A stretch of 64,000 nucleotides of DNA from Seiridium cupressi (Eukaryota > Ascomycota > Sordariomycetes > Amphisphaeriales > Sporocadaceae). Shown here piece after piece: positions 20,995 through 32,097 of this stretch (the first letter of the stretch is position 1; each line of letters starts with the position of its first letter). Below the pieces are notes generated by a model, which saw nothing but the letters and a program-made list of their open reading frames with translations, did not search any database and was not told the DNA's origin. The position numbers were made by a program, and so were the translations under genes. The stretch lies in NCBI GenBank assembly GCA_036674765.1, contig JARVKI010000013.1, positions 124,001 to 188,000 of the forward strand. Reading direction: 5' to 3'.

Positions 20995-21968
20995 GGGACT
21001 TTTGTTACCAACACTTACGTAATTATGATCGCATGCTCCCGACGTCTGTCTTTCTACGGTCATGCCTTGGAACGGTAGATCCTTCCACGGCGATTTCATT
21101 CATGGAATGTTTGAACGGTCAATGGGAGAACAGAATGGACATGTGATTCCCGGAAGTCGGCATCTGATTTCTACGTGCGAGGCATTGGTTAGCATCAGGG
21201 ATTCGTCATTTTCATCGCAATACCACGTTTGGTTTTGGGCCCACAAACAACGGCCCGGTTCACATTCAGCAAGGGGATAGAGAAGTTTGGAGGTAGTCCA
21301 GTGTCACTGGGCATGTTTTGCGCATTTGGGGCTCTGACACCGTTGCTCAAGCCACCATGTTTGCTGACACGTTCTTGAGATAGTATGGTTGTTTATACTT
21401 TCGCGTCACTCTCTCACTCGGGCCCCTAGAGGTCATGGTTGTTTCCATGCGTTTTGAGTTTACTGTAGGCTCGTGGCTGGGCTCGGGGTGAAGCATCACA
21501 CTTATGAACCTTGTGGATGCTGGCTCCCCAGGCAGCGCGACAGGAATGGACTCCGACTTGGCAATAACTAAGTCGGGCAAGTCTACTCGATGGGAAATAT
21601 GGGAAAGGCCCAACTATAGTTAGATGATCGGCTCAATATACATTGAATTGCCATCACTTTATTCTTCCCATGTAATCAGTGACTCCGTTCCTGCAGGTCA
21701 CTTCGATTGTACTACACATTGGTACCTGATCATTTCCGCCTGTCATACATGTACCGAGAGCCTGTTTTAGGTTACCGCCGCTAGTCGATACGACATGAAC
21801 AACGGCTGCCAAGCTCGTATCAGGGTCCCCCGTGCAATGTGCGGAGTCGCAACCGAACAAGAACAAGACCAATGTCGGGGAAACCGGAGCCTACAATACC
21901 GCAGAGAGGATATTGGCTATACGTAAGAGTCGAATTGACAACCAACTCAATCATGGGTCGGGTGGCTC
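20995..21968. other. intergenic, 3' flank of Gln-rich gene
   Basis: The 3' UTR and spacer before the BNR pseudogene. Only short frames without recognisable content are seen. Confidence 0.45.
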
Positions 21969-22765
21969 ATGATTGCAGCAGCCTCCTGGAGGATTTCCAA
22001 AACCCTGCATAGCAAAACGAAATCTATCAGAGCTTCAATTGTCGGGCTCTTGAGCATCCTCGTTCCTAAACTTGCAACGGCAAGTCTCACACCGACCCTT
22101 GAGGACCGAGCAGTCACAGCCGGCTGGAACAAGGTCATCTTCTCGCCGCCTTTCAACGCCGGCTGGACCGATCCTCGCGTGTTGTATGCCCGTGTTGTAT
22201 CGCTGAGCACCGGCGCCTTACGAGCCACGTGGGAGAACTACTCGCCCGAGCCGCCGCTGGTATACTTCCCCATCTACAGGTCGACGGACGGCGGCGTCTC
22301 CTGGACGTCGATCGGTAAGGTCACTGACACCGTCAATGACTGGGGACTGAGGTATCAGCCGTTCTTGTACGAGCTGCCTCAGGCTATTGGCAATTATGCC
22401 AGGGGCACTATACTGGCCGCTGCCAATAGCATCCCTACTGATCTGAGCAAGAGCAAGGTTGATATTTATGCGAGTACTAATGGAGGCGTCGCTTGGTCAT
22501 TCGTCAGTTCCGCGGGGACGGGTGGTGTATCGAAGCCAACGAATGGGTTGACGCCTGTTTGGGAGCCATTGCTAATGCGAGTGAGTGATATCAATCTTTT
22601 TCTGGCGTCTAAATGTGGTACTATACTTTTACTTATACATCCGCCATGGTCTACAACAACCAACTGGTCTGCTACTCCGACCAGCGCGACTCGGCCTAAG
22701 GGCAGAAGCTCGTCCATCAAACCACCAGCGATCTTCTGCCCGATGCAACAGGCAATTGGATTTAA
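21969..22765 (+). pseudogene. broken BNR/Asp-box (sialidase-like) glycosidase gene
   Basis: The first 200 or so codons look like an intact secreted BNR-repeat protein. A hydrophobic leader (IVGLLSILVPKLATAS) is followed by two Asp-box motifs, STDGGVSW and STNGGVAW, and then WEPLLM. The family then normally continues with a Y-x-x-QL-(V/I)-CYYSDQRD motif. That motif is present (VYNNQLVCYSDQRD, about 22649-22690), but it is separated by an apparent intron that starts near GTGAGT (22580) and has no AG acceptor before the motif. After DQRD the frame meets TAA at 22697-22699. It stays recognisable (GQKLVHQTTSDLL) and meets a second TAA at 22763-22765, where similarity ends. About half of a typical protein is missing. 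The gene converges on the methyltransferase that ends at 22806. Confidence 0.75.
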
Positions 22766-22805
22766 GTTGAACTGGACCTTTTTCATTGAAGATACGAGGC
22801 ATGTC

Positions 22806-24491
22806 CTACTCCGGCCCTTCAACTTTTATTTCGTCCAGTGTAGAGTGATTCAGAACCTCCTTGGGCAAGGGCTTCCGTCCATATACGACCCAGCTGACCA
22901 AAGACATCAGCAGAAAGCCACAGTTGGAAGTTCGGTACTCACATATAACTGTATGAATGGTTCCTCCTATCCTTTACTTCGTGATTTATGTCTTCTATCA
23001 ACGTATCAACCTCGGCCGGGGTCATTCCGGACGCGGTCAACATCTGCCAGCCAATGCCCTTTAGTCCCTCCACAAGATTGACTATGTTGAATCGCCCGAC
23101 CTCTTTGAGCTTCTCATGGTCCGGCCACGGATTACACGGAAAGAGGAACTTTCTGACTTTGATATCAACGACTTTGTGACGAGGTTAGCTCACTATGCGA
23201 CTGCAAGACAGATTTGAAATAAAGCCAAACTTACAACCTGTTTCTTCCAGCCACTCTTCATACTTTTCCGATTTCAAGATGTCACGGCCTTTGACTGCCG
23301 CACCCCGAATGCAAGCCTGACCGTATCTTATCAGAGCATTTCCTGTAAGGGCCAAACATGAGCGGAGTGAGATCGCGAATCAAAAGAACGCACTCACCCT
23401 CAAAATCTGGATTTCCCTGGCGAACATCAAAACTCGAATCCTGGAACTCGATCCAACCTCCCAGGGTCATGTTGTCGTATGCATTCCTCAGCACATTCCG
23501 CGTATCCTCGAAGCACGAGAACATCATTCTCAAATGAACGTAATCAAAAGAAATGAAGTGATCACAGGCCCCCTGGCACTCGGCATGGCCCGGATTTGGC
23601 TCCGGGAAGTACCAAGGCAATTCCGCATCGTCCTTGACGAAGATGCAGTTTGGCACGCTTGCTTGGGGTTGGATAGCGCTCAGGTCACTCCCTACCACGA
23701 ACGACGACGGGTTCTGCTCCGCTGCGGCGGTTGTTGGTCAGTGAGATTACCATTTAATACCTTGGCGAATGATCCGAAAAGCAAACAGCTCTTACCGAAG
23801 TCGGTAGCCCACAAGCCCGTGCCACATCCGATATCGAGGACATATCGGGGCGCATTTGGTAGAGGGGCAAGAGCGAGCCAGCCGTCAAAGAGAACCTCGA
23901 AGAGCTTATGTTGAAGATCCAGTCGGTCTTGTTCAGCCTTGAGTACTTCAGTAAGTGGTTTCCGTAAATGAGGACTTTTCAGCTCACTGCATCGTTGGGC
24001 AAAAAATACTTGCCCGCATTATACCCATGATACAATCTCCCAGACTCGCCGAGAACGGAATCGGGCTCTATGACAGAATTGCCTCCTGGTGTGCGTCCCA
24101 ATGCCTTGTTGATCATATCATTCGCAACAATGGCGAAATTCCTGTCTGGTGGATTGCTAGGCCTGTGTGGGAACAGGGGCGCATCGTAGTCCAGGGGAGT
24201 CTGTGTGGTGAAAGAGGAGTCCTCGGCGTACAACTGGGTTGGAGCAGTTGCGGTCTCGTAGGACTCGATCAATTCCGACGGCATCAATGGCGCGTCTTCA
24301 AAGACCCGTGTGCTCTCCATGGAATGGCTACTAGGTGCATCCCGTCCGACGGGAGTTGTTTGAATGGCCGAGACTACACTACCATCTTGATCAAGATGTT
24401 TCGGGCTGTGTGCGATGTCGGGTGGATTTAGTTCAACCTCGTCATGCTGTTTGTTTGAAGGCGAGCTTGCTGATTGCGCCTGTTGCGCCAT
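22806..24491 (-). CDS. LaeA-like SAM-dependent methyltransferase, paralogue 1
   Basis: Six exons: 24491-23988, 23937-23796, 23721-23398, 23342-23235, 23171-22943 and 22893-22806. Phases agree at every junction, giving 464 residues. Exon 1 encodes a variable acidic N-terminus and the conserved block SGRLYHGY-x3-KYFLPND. Exon 2 holds [10 protein letters not shown] and SAM motif I ([15 protein letters not shown]). Exon 3 starts at AEQNPSS, then [19 protein letters not shown] and [10 protein letters not shown], and ends in [10 protein letters not shown]. Exon 6 supplies the usual C-terminal WVVYGRKP. This is the layout of fungal LaeA-like class I methyltransferases, a large family whose members are mostly uncharacterised; some regulate secondary metabolism in the nucleus. 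Two acceptors are unusual AAG sites (before exons 2 and 5), chosen because they keep frame and family sequence. It looks intact. Confidence 0.88.
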
Positions 24492-25041
24492 CCTGATTAT
24501 GTTACTAAAGCCCCGAAATAAAGAGCACCGCAGAGTAAGGTGTTGACCCTGATTGCTGAATACTTGCGATGCTGAAATCACATGCGCGAAGGGATTGACT
24601 GTCACACTGTGTAGTGGACGTGGAGCGTTGAGTATGTACGTCAGCTGGCCATTCACAGCTTCTCTCCAGGCGCGGGACCCCTGCTTGTGCTTCCGGGTCT
24701 ACCGGGCCAGATATCCCAGAAAGGATTGTGAATATATCGAGGGTTCGATCCAGCATCGCTGCAGCCTCGCAGCCCACGTGGCTCACTGGCTCAATTTACA
24801 AAGAACATATTTTTGCGAATTGGATTGATAGACAGTGGAGCAACACTATTGGTGTCTTTAAATTCGCCCGTGGCAGCAAGTATCATCCCCAATATCAATA
24901 TCACGTTATGGCTCAAATGAAAAGTCAGCCTCATGATTACCATATTTTATTCGACGCAGTATCTTAATCCTCCTAACGACAATCTTTACCATGATTTCTT
25001 ACAATCCGATTATATACTATAGGTGCAGATGGGCTAAGAGC
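24492..25041. other. intergenic, promoter side of methyltransferase 1
   Basis: About 550 bp between methyltransferase 1 and the 3' end of the MFS gene. Nothing coding is recognised. Confidence 0.5.
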
Positions 25042-26893
25042 CTAGCGCAGACCCGCTCTAGCCAGCATATCATATTCATATATCCAAATCCTAATCCTCT
25101 TCCCGTACAGGTACAGAAGGAAAGTCGAGAGGTACAGAACAACATTGACTGCGGCAACCGTCATGAATGCGACAAGCATACCCTGAGCAGAAATCCAGTC
25201 GTTGATAACCCATGTCCAGATCCAAGCAATAAGGGACTTGAGCGAGGCAACAGCAACCATAAGCTCAACAATGACCTGTAAATGTGATCAGCGATCTGGA
25301 AATATCATGACAGGGCAGGTGATACGCATCTTACATCTGTATGGCAATCTGACGCGTAAGTCATGGACAGCGAAGCTCCCATCTGGGCGCCTGCGCTTAG
25401 GATACCGATTCCCATAATTGGTCCAATCCAATGTGTGTTTGCGTGATACGTCAGAGCAGCCACAAGCGCACCGAGAAACGTAAGCACCGCTGCGATCGCG
25501 CATGTAGGAAGGCGCATCTCGGGCTCGCGTATGCCTTCGTTGCGCCTGGTATAGTAGTTGGCGACCGAGTCAGCCATGGGGCCGCACAGCCACGTACCAA
25601 CCAGCGATCCGATGAAGGGAGACAGAAACACGAGACCCTGAGACTGGGAATCGAAGCCATACTGCGGTTCGAAGAGCTGGGCGACGCTCGCTCCGAGGAT
25701 GACATTCCATCCCAATGATGCACCATAGATCAGACACGTCCACAGAATAGTCGGGTAGGTCAACAGGACGAAGGGGCGGAGGAAATCTTTTCTTAGACTG
25801 GCATTCTTGTATGGTGCTTCGAATAAAGCGAGATTCCTGAGGAAACTTCTCTTGGGGATTTGGCTTTCGGTCGGAACATGTTCCAGGCCAGCTCCTTCAA
25901 AACTTCCAGTTGCTTTTCCGGATACATTTTCAACCTTTTCAATACCCTCTTTACCTCGAGGCTTTTCTGCCGCTGAGAGACCGTTGGAGATGAGGTTTAT
26001 GACTGGCCTGGATCCTTGATACCTTGTCTCCGGCATGAGGAGAAACATTGTCAAGGAGTTTGCGAATATGAAGATGGCCACAATGAAGAAGGCCCACTGC
26101 GAGCCAAGAGCTTGGAAAATTATAGCGGAGAACTTGGCACTGTTAGTTCACCATCTCTGAGCAACTCCAAAGTTGCTTACCAAAGGCCCGAGTTCATTGC
26201 CTCCTAAGACTGACAGGCCGTACATTGAGATGCGGGCACCTCGGTTATGTAGAAAGAATATATCGATGATCGTGCTTGGGACAATGGATTCAATCGGTGC
26301 CTCGAACAGGCCGAGGAATGCCCGTCCAATGATAAATGGGGTGTAAGAGGCGTTGGATGCCACGCCAAGCCAGATACAAGCGACACCCATCAGAGTGTTG
26401 GAGATGATGTAGACCGGACGTCTTCCGAATTTGATTGCAAGCGGCCTGGGAGCAGCAAGTCAGCAACCTCAACCGTCGTTATTGACTGAAAAGTTAATGA
26501 ATGTTTATTAGCAAGGTCTACTTACATCCAGAACACGTTGCCAACGCCCTGACAGACGAGAGTCGCGCCGTTGGCATAGCTCATTCTCTGGAGCGATTGT
26601 CCAAACCTCTCAGATAGCGGTATCATCATCGCCGCCATGATGGGACCAGTCACACCGCCCATGAAGGCATAGCCCAAAGCGTTGAGGAACGTACTCCATT
26701 TCAGCCATGTCGGCCAGCGCAAGGGATCGTTCGGGTCGGTTCGAGACGGCTGTGGCACCAAGATGATGCGCCCATCGCCATGCTTGACGTGCTGGACAGG
26801 CGACCCGTCGCTTGCTGTCAGATCGTTATCTCCAGTCTGGTGATACAAGAGCTCAGTGCCTGGAGCAGATCGAGGATGGGTCGAGATAGCCAT
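25042..26893 (-). CDS. MFS drug:H+ antiporter-type transporter
   Basis: Four exons: 26893-26526, 26445-26181, 26132-25335 and 25275-25042, giving 554 residues. The N-terminus has the motif DPNDPLRWPTWLKW, typical of fungal 12-helix MFS exporters (DHA1-like). Exon 1 ends in GVGNVFWM and exon 2 continues PLAIKFGRRPVY, the MFS motif A region between helices 2 and 3. Exon 2 also has GRAFLGLFEAP and ends in LGPL; exon 3 continues FSAIIFQALGSQWAFF. A hydrophilic central loop (about residues 255-320) separates the two halves. The exon 3 acceptor is taken as CCAAG, because the closer CAG is only three bases from the CTAAC branch site and breaks the frame. It probably exports a small molecule across the plasma membrane; the substrate is unknown. 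It lies between methyltransferases 1 and 2, on the same strand. Confidence 0.9.
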
Positions 26894-28105
26894 CGCGAGC
26901 GGCGCTGCCCTGATTTCGGAAGCTAAATTCAGCAATACAGCTAAGCTAATTCATAGAAAAGTTGCAGAAGGATCGCCTAGCAATCAATCAATCGTAACAA
27001 TTCATCAAGCAGCCAAGATCCTTATCATAAACCCCCCGCCTACCCCAGGTTTTTGACCTGGGGGTTATACTCAGTGGGGAACCGGGCGGATGTGGGGCAA
27101 TACCCGTCGTTAGAGGACCGTGCTACCAGGGTTGACTGCGCAAGCCGTGGGCGGCAGCAAGTTCTCGGGATCAGATATATGTCCTAGCGTTTATATTTTC
27201 CCTGAAGGGCGTTTCTGATGCGTATGAAAGATAGCAAAGCACTGCAGTCATGTGAGGTTTCCATCCAGCGGAAGTGGAACATAAGACTACCCAAAACTTA
27301 CACGCAAACATTGGGTATTATGAGGGTGTGGGGAAATGGTATTTGACTAGAGAAAGACGAGACAGGTCGCTGACTAACTAATTTATGGTGAAGACTGCTC
27401 TCTGAGTGTGATATTCTGCCAACCTGTATCGAATCGACCGGGTGTTCCTTCGCATCTATATCGTGAAATGGTCATCACGCAGGGTCCCCAACTCCTGCGG
27501 CCCGGTAACTCAGGTTCAAGCATTATCATAGCGTGGGCAGGGCGTGAGCAAAGTCTTAAGGCGTGTCAATCGGTCATTTGAGTACATCTACCCGCATGGC
27601 TTGGGCCAACGTAAAGTTTCATATGGTTGACGGGGTTGCTTGGGTCTTTGAGAAACCGTTACAAGTAAACTGTCGTCCAAATGTGACCGAGCAGCTCCGG
27701 GCCAGCTACCACGCCGTAGAAGTTTTGACTGGAACTAGTGATCCCATCATTGAAAGACAACGGACAGGAAACTCAATAGAGGCCGTAGTAACCACACAGG
27801 ACCGGTCGCGAGTTTAGACACTCGTGGGAATCGTGGGGACGGTTTGTGGGGATCTTGGAGAGTGCGGGGAGGAATTACAATAATAGACGAAACTATAGCC
27901 AAGCTGCTAGGTTAGCACCAGAGCTGTGTCATGTGGCGCCCACACGCTCCCGGTACAGAATGACCCTACTTACCCGACCTATGTAGCGGCCCCGGACGCA
28001 TTTTCAGGGAGCGACCGGAGCAAGTCGTTTCCATAATACTAGTGAGTCTACAATGGAAACAGAGAGTGGCACTTTTGCTAGGCCGAGAGCCGTATCTTCT
28101 TCAAT
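26894..28105. other. intergenic, promoter side of the MFS gene
   Basis: 1.2 kb without a supported gene. It contains the inverted CTGGGG pair listed separately. A frame of 84 codons at 27563-27817 has no recognisable content. Confidence 0.5.
27043..27063. promoter_or_regulatory. inverted CTGGGG pair (possible CreA sites)
   Basis: CCCCAGGT (27043-27050) and ACCTGGGG (27056-27063) form a perfect 8-bp inverted repeat around TTTTG, about 150 bp upstream of the MFS start codon. Each arm contains CTGGGG, which fits the CreA/Cre1 carbon-repressor consensus SYGGRG. Closely spaced or inverted pairs are the usual functional form. It could equally be a stem-loop in the leader. Binding is inferred only. 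Confidence 0.35.
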
Positions 28106-29771
28106 TTACTCTCCTTCAGAGAAAGGCTTGCGCCCATACACAACATGACTGTTTCGCGTCAGTCTGACAGTAAGTGATTCGGTGCCATAGTGCTTACCAA
28201 AGTCCATACACATTGTTGTCTCGGAGTCTCAGCTCCTGCCGTACCTCCACGATCAAATGTTCAATCTGCTCGGGACCCATGCCAGCAGCTTTGAGTAGCC
28301 TCCAGCCAATGCCCTTGGCGCCATCATACAGATTGGATTGAGACCAAGCCCCTATATTTCGGAACTTGCGATCTTCTGCCCACGGCGAGACGGGTGTCCA
28401 GACATGCCTGTGTACCACGTCGGTGACTGTAGTCTGATTAGCTCTGGGTGTATGTGTTGCGCATTTGCGGAATCAAGGACAATGTGAAGAAGATAAATTT
28501 CCCTCCCCTCCATCTTCACTTACAACCAGCGTCTTCTAGCCAGCCTTTGTACTTGTAGACCTTCATACCGTCGCGCCCGATTGCCTCCATTCCTCGATTG
28601 CACCCTGCAGCCCAGCGCATGATAGCATTCCCTTCATTCATATTAATACAGTGACTCGTGGTGTTGATGATCATTTCATACCAGCAAATGACTTATTAGC
28701 TTGAAAGAACTCAAAAGCCGTATCTTGAAATTCGACCCAACCTCCAGGAGTCATATTGTCGAATGCTTGTCCTATGACCACTCGAGTGTCGTCGAAGCAG
28801 GTCAGCATCATCCGCATATGAACATAATCAAACGATATCCAGTGCTGGGAGTTTTCGTCGCTACCGGGAATGGCATGGTCCGGATCTGGGTGAGGGAAAC
28901 ACCACTTCTCTTCTGCGTCATCCTTGATGAAGGAGCAATTTGGGACTGCTGGATTAGGCTGTATGGCGCTCAGATCAATTCCGATGACATACGAACTCGG
29001 GTTCTGCTCAGCTGATATGGCACCGGTGTAAGTCATAGAGTCATCGCCGGCGGGGACTCCCAGGTAAACTGACCAAACTCGTTCGCCCAGATTCCAGTCC
29101 CTGTGCCAATATCCAGCACAAACTTGGGTGGTGTGGTGAGAGGCGCCAAAGCAAGCCAGCCGTCGAGCACGAGCCGCCAAATGGCATGCTGAAGATCCAG
29201 GCGATCCTGTTCTGCCTTGATATGCCTATAAGCATGAATATGGGAGGAGATAAAGGCCCGGACTTACTGCGTCGTTTGGCAAGAGATATTTTCCGTCTTT
29301 ATATCCGTGGTACAGTCTACCTGACTCGCTCAATATCGAGTCTGGCTCCACGACTGAGGTGCCGCCTGGCTGTCTACCTAGTGACTTGTTGATCATTTCG
29401 TTTGCAACCGTGGAGAACGAGAGATCGCGCTGGCCCGGGGCTTCCTGAAACCAGAATTCATCCACCGCGGGCTCAGGCTCTGATTTGAGAGCTACGGGCA
29501 CCCGTTCGGTAAAGAGATGACTAGGAGCCGGCGCTACCTTGTACGACTCTAGTAACTGGGATGGCAGCAATGGGACATCTGACCATACAGCAGTAGTCGA
29601 CAGGTTTACTCTAGGAGATGTACTGTCCATCGAAAGAGAAGAGCTTATGTTAACAGAATGTTCAGAGCCAGGTGTTTGGGTGTCATGCTGTTGATACACG
29701 ACTGACTTTGCTCCCAGCCCTTGAAGACTCTTCCCACCCTCACGCGCTTCTGTTGAACTGTAAGGATTCAT
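28106..29771 (-). CDS. LaeA-like SAM-dependent methyltransferase, paralogue 2
   Basis: Six exons: 29771-29268, 29215-29074, 29011-28682, 28631-28524, 28426-28198 and 28148-28106, giving 451 residues. Exon 1 (504 nt), exon 2 (142), exon 4 (108) and exon 5 (229) have exactly the lengths seen in paralogue 1. Signatures are [28 protein letters not shown], motif I VLDIGTGTGIWANEF, GIDLSAIQP, FDYVHMRMML, GGWVEFQD and C-terminal HVVYGRKP. Intron 2 uses the donor GTCAGT, weaker than usual but required for frame. The frame is open upstream of 29771, so a longer N-terminus (for example from an ATG near 29850) is possible. I chose 29771 because exon 1 then has the same length as in paralogue 1. Function and cellular site are as for paralogue 1; the substrate is unknown. 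Confidence 0.87.
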
Positions 29772-30412
29772 GTTGACATGTGATAAATACGTGGATCCGA
29801 GTGATGCGTGAGTCAGAAAAGACGCGGACAGCATTGCTATCTTATACCTCATGGTTGTGGAGTTTATCGTCATGCAACGCGGAGCTGCGTCCTGGGTCCT
29901 CGACGGGCGTGCAGGGGTAACTGGCCATTCACAATAGACTATTAGCCGCCCGTGGAGTATAGAGGTGGTCCGGCTGCACCGACTAGCCGAGCTGATGGAG
30001 ACAACTCCGGGACAATTGCGAAAAAGAGCATGATAACGTTGCCGCGTGCGTTGTTCCTGGCCTAAACACAACTACTGGCACCTGAAGATAGTGGGGGCAT
30101 TCAGATTACTTGAGTAGGCTAGCTAGGCCGAGTCTACATGCAGAACCATAGTCTGAGAAAGAGCCTTGGCTCATTGAGATCTCTTTTCAGACGTACTAGC
30201 CGTGACATAGGAGCGTAGTAGTGATGCTTTTCTCGAGAGAATGGCGTTTCCCGTCACTCATCTCCACTGTTCCCTCTTGCGCATGGTTATCGTAATGCGT
30301 GCGACTATGCAGTACACTTTCCACCTAGCACTCGATGCGAAAATTAATGTGTAGTGGTCTATCGTCCTTGGCTTATCATTGCCAAGCGAGCTGGTGTAGT
30401 CGTGGCTTTCGA
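29772..30412. other. intergenic between methyltransferases 2 and 3
   Basis: 640 bp, presumably the promoter of paralogue 2 plus the terminator of paralogue 3. No further gene is seen. Confidence 0.5.
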
Positions 30413-32097
30413 TTAATTCATGGCGGGCTTCTGGCCGTAAATCACGTAACTGTTCGAGTATCAGTGTCTCGCAAATCAAAAAGTAGACGCCCTGACTGAC
30501 ACAGGATTATATGTGTGGCTGTTCCGGTTCCAGATCTCGGTTTGGACTTGAGAGACCAGGTCCTCTATCTCAGCTGCCGTCATCCCAGCGGCAGTGAGCA
30601 TCTTCCAGCCAAATCCACGAGCCGCTTCAAGCACGTTGCGCATATGGAACTCGCCGATATGCTTAAGCCTTTCGGTCTGTGCCCAGGGGCCTTGCGGTAG
30701 CTTGAAAATTCTCGTATTAACATTAATAACTAAGGAGACAGTCAGTATTTCAGCCCAATAATATGGACGACCCCAGTGAGAATAGACTTGAATATGTGTT
30801 TATATAAGAGTGGGGGGAATCTTTGAGGTCAAGACGTACAGCCTATCTCTTCAAGCCATCTTTGATAATGCTGCACGGCTAACAGGTCTCGCCCGAGTGC
30901 AGCAGCCCCTCGAATGCAAAGTTCCGCGTATCTTAGCCCGGCCGTGCCTGGAATAGTGGTCAGCATTGCCATTCTCTCTTGAAACAAGCAAACACACCTT
31001 GGTAATCAAGATTCTCTTGACAATATTCCATGGAAGATTCTTGAAACTCTATCCAACCACCCGGACTTAGGTTGTCGTAAGCGCGTTTCATGACAGTTCG
31101 CGGGTCATCGAAGCATGTAAACATGAGTCTAAGATGGATATAATCGAAGGATATCCAATGCTGGCAGTTGCCTTGACACCTTGAGTGATCTGGAAAAGGA
31201 TCGGCAAAGTACCAGGGCGCCTCTGCGTCATCTTTTATGAATGTACAATTGGGTACCCGCGGAGCTGGCTGAATTGCACTTAAATCGGTGCCAATCACGT
31301 ACGAAGCCGGGTTTTGCTCAGCTATGGTCAACAGTGATCAGCGACAGCCCTAGAACCAAGCTGCATGGCAAATTAGAGTAATTCTCACCAAAGTCTGTCG
31401 CCCAAATACCGGTCCCTGTACCAACGTCTAAAACGTACCGCGGAGTGGAAGACAAGGGGGCCAAGGCAAGCCAATCGTCGAAGAGCAGCCGAAATATCTT
31501 ATGCTGAAAATCGAGTCTATCTTGTTCCGCCTTAATTTCTTAGTCCAGCATGGTACTCATAGTTATCGGCTAACTTACAGCATCATTCGGCAGCATATAC
31601 TTGCCCTCTTTGTAACCATGATAGAGGCGACCGGAATCACCCAGGACAGAGTCTGGCTCGACTATAGAGGTGCCGCCGGGTCTCCTTCTCAGGGATTTGT
31701 TGATCATGTCATTGGCGACCTGTGCGAATGATGGCGTCGATGAGCCTCCTGCCTGTGCCACGGGCCTGTAGCTAGGCTCTTCATAGGCCCCGAGACGCTG
31801 TCCTGCGACAGGAAGATCTTCACTGGAGAATCTGAGCGGGGGCTGTGTGTCCTGGTACGATTGCAGTAGCTGTGAAGGGAGCACTCGTGGCGGAGGACGC
31901 ATCGCGCCCATGGGGTAATAGCTTGGTGGTTGTTGGTTGTCGCTCAGGCCAGGATCGGCCTTGACATCCACTTCGCCAAGGCCACCCTGGTAGTACATTG
32001 GCTGCCCTTGCGACGTGCCTACGCCGGAAAATTGCGCTTCAATGTGCCTTTCGCGCTTGATCTGATCGTCTGACATGTTGGCGTGTTCCCCTTTCAT
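30413..32097 (-). CDS. LaeA-like SAM-dependent methyltransferase, paralogue 3
   Basis: Six exons: 32097-31579, 31530-31389, 31321-30998, 30947-30840, 30729-30501 and 30449-30413, giving 452 residues. Exons 2, 4 and 5 (142, 108 and 229 nt) match both other paralogues exactly, and exon 3 (324 nt) matches paralogue 1. Signatures are [40 protein letters not shown], motif I VLDVGTGTGIWATDF, GTDLSAIQP, FDYIHLRLMF, GGWIEFQESS and terminal YVIYGQKP. The last intron uses donor GTCAGT, fixed by phase. A second in-frame ATG (MSDDQ, seven codons in) could be the true start. It is the most upstream member of the co-oriented array in transcription direction. Confidence 0.87.

Noticed and set aside
22806..32097. 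A complete secondary-metabolite cluster
   Set aside because: No polyketide synthase, NRPS, terpene cyclase or P450 could be found in the window. Only methyltransferases and a transporter are present.
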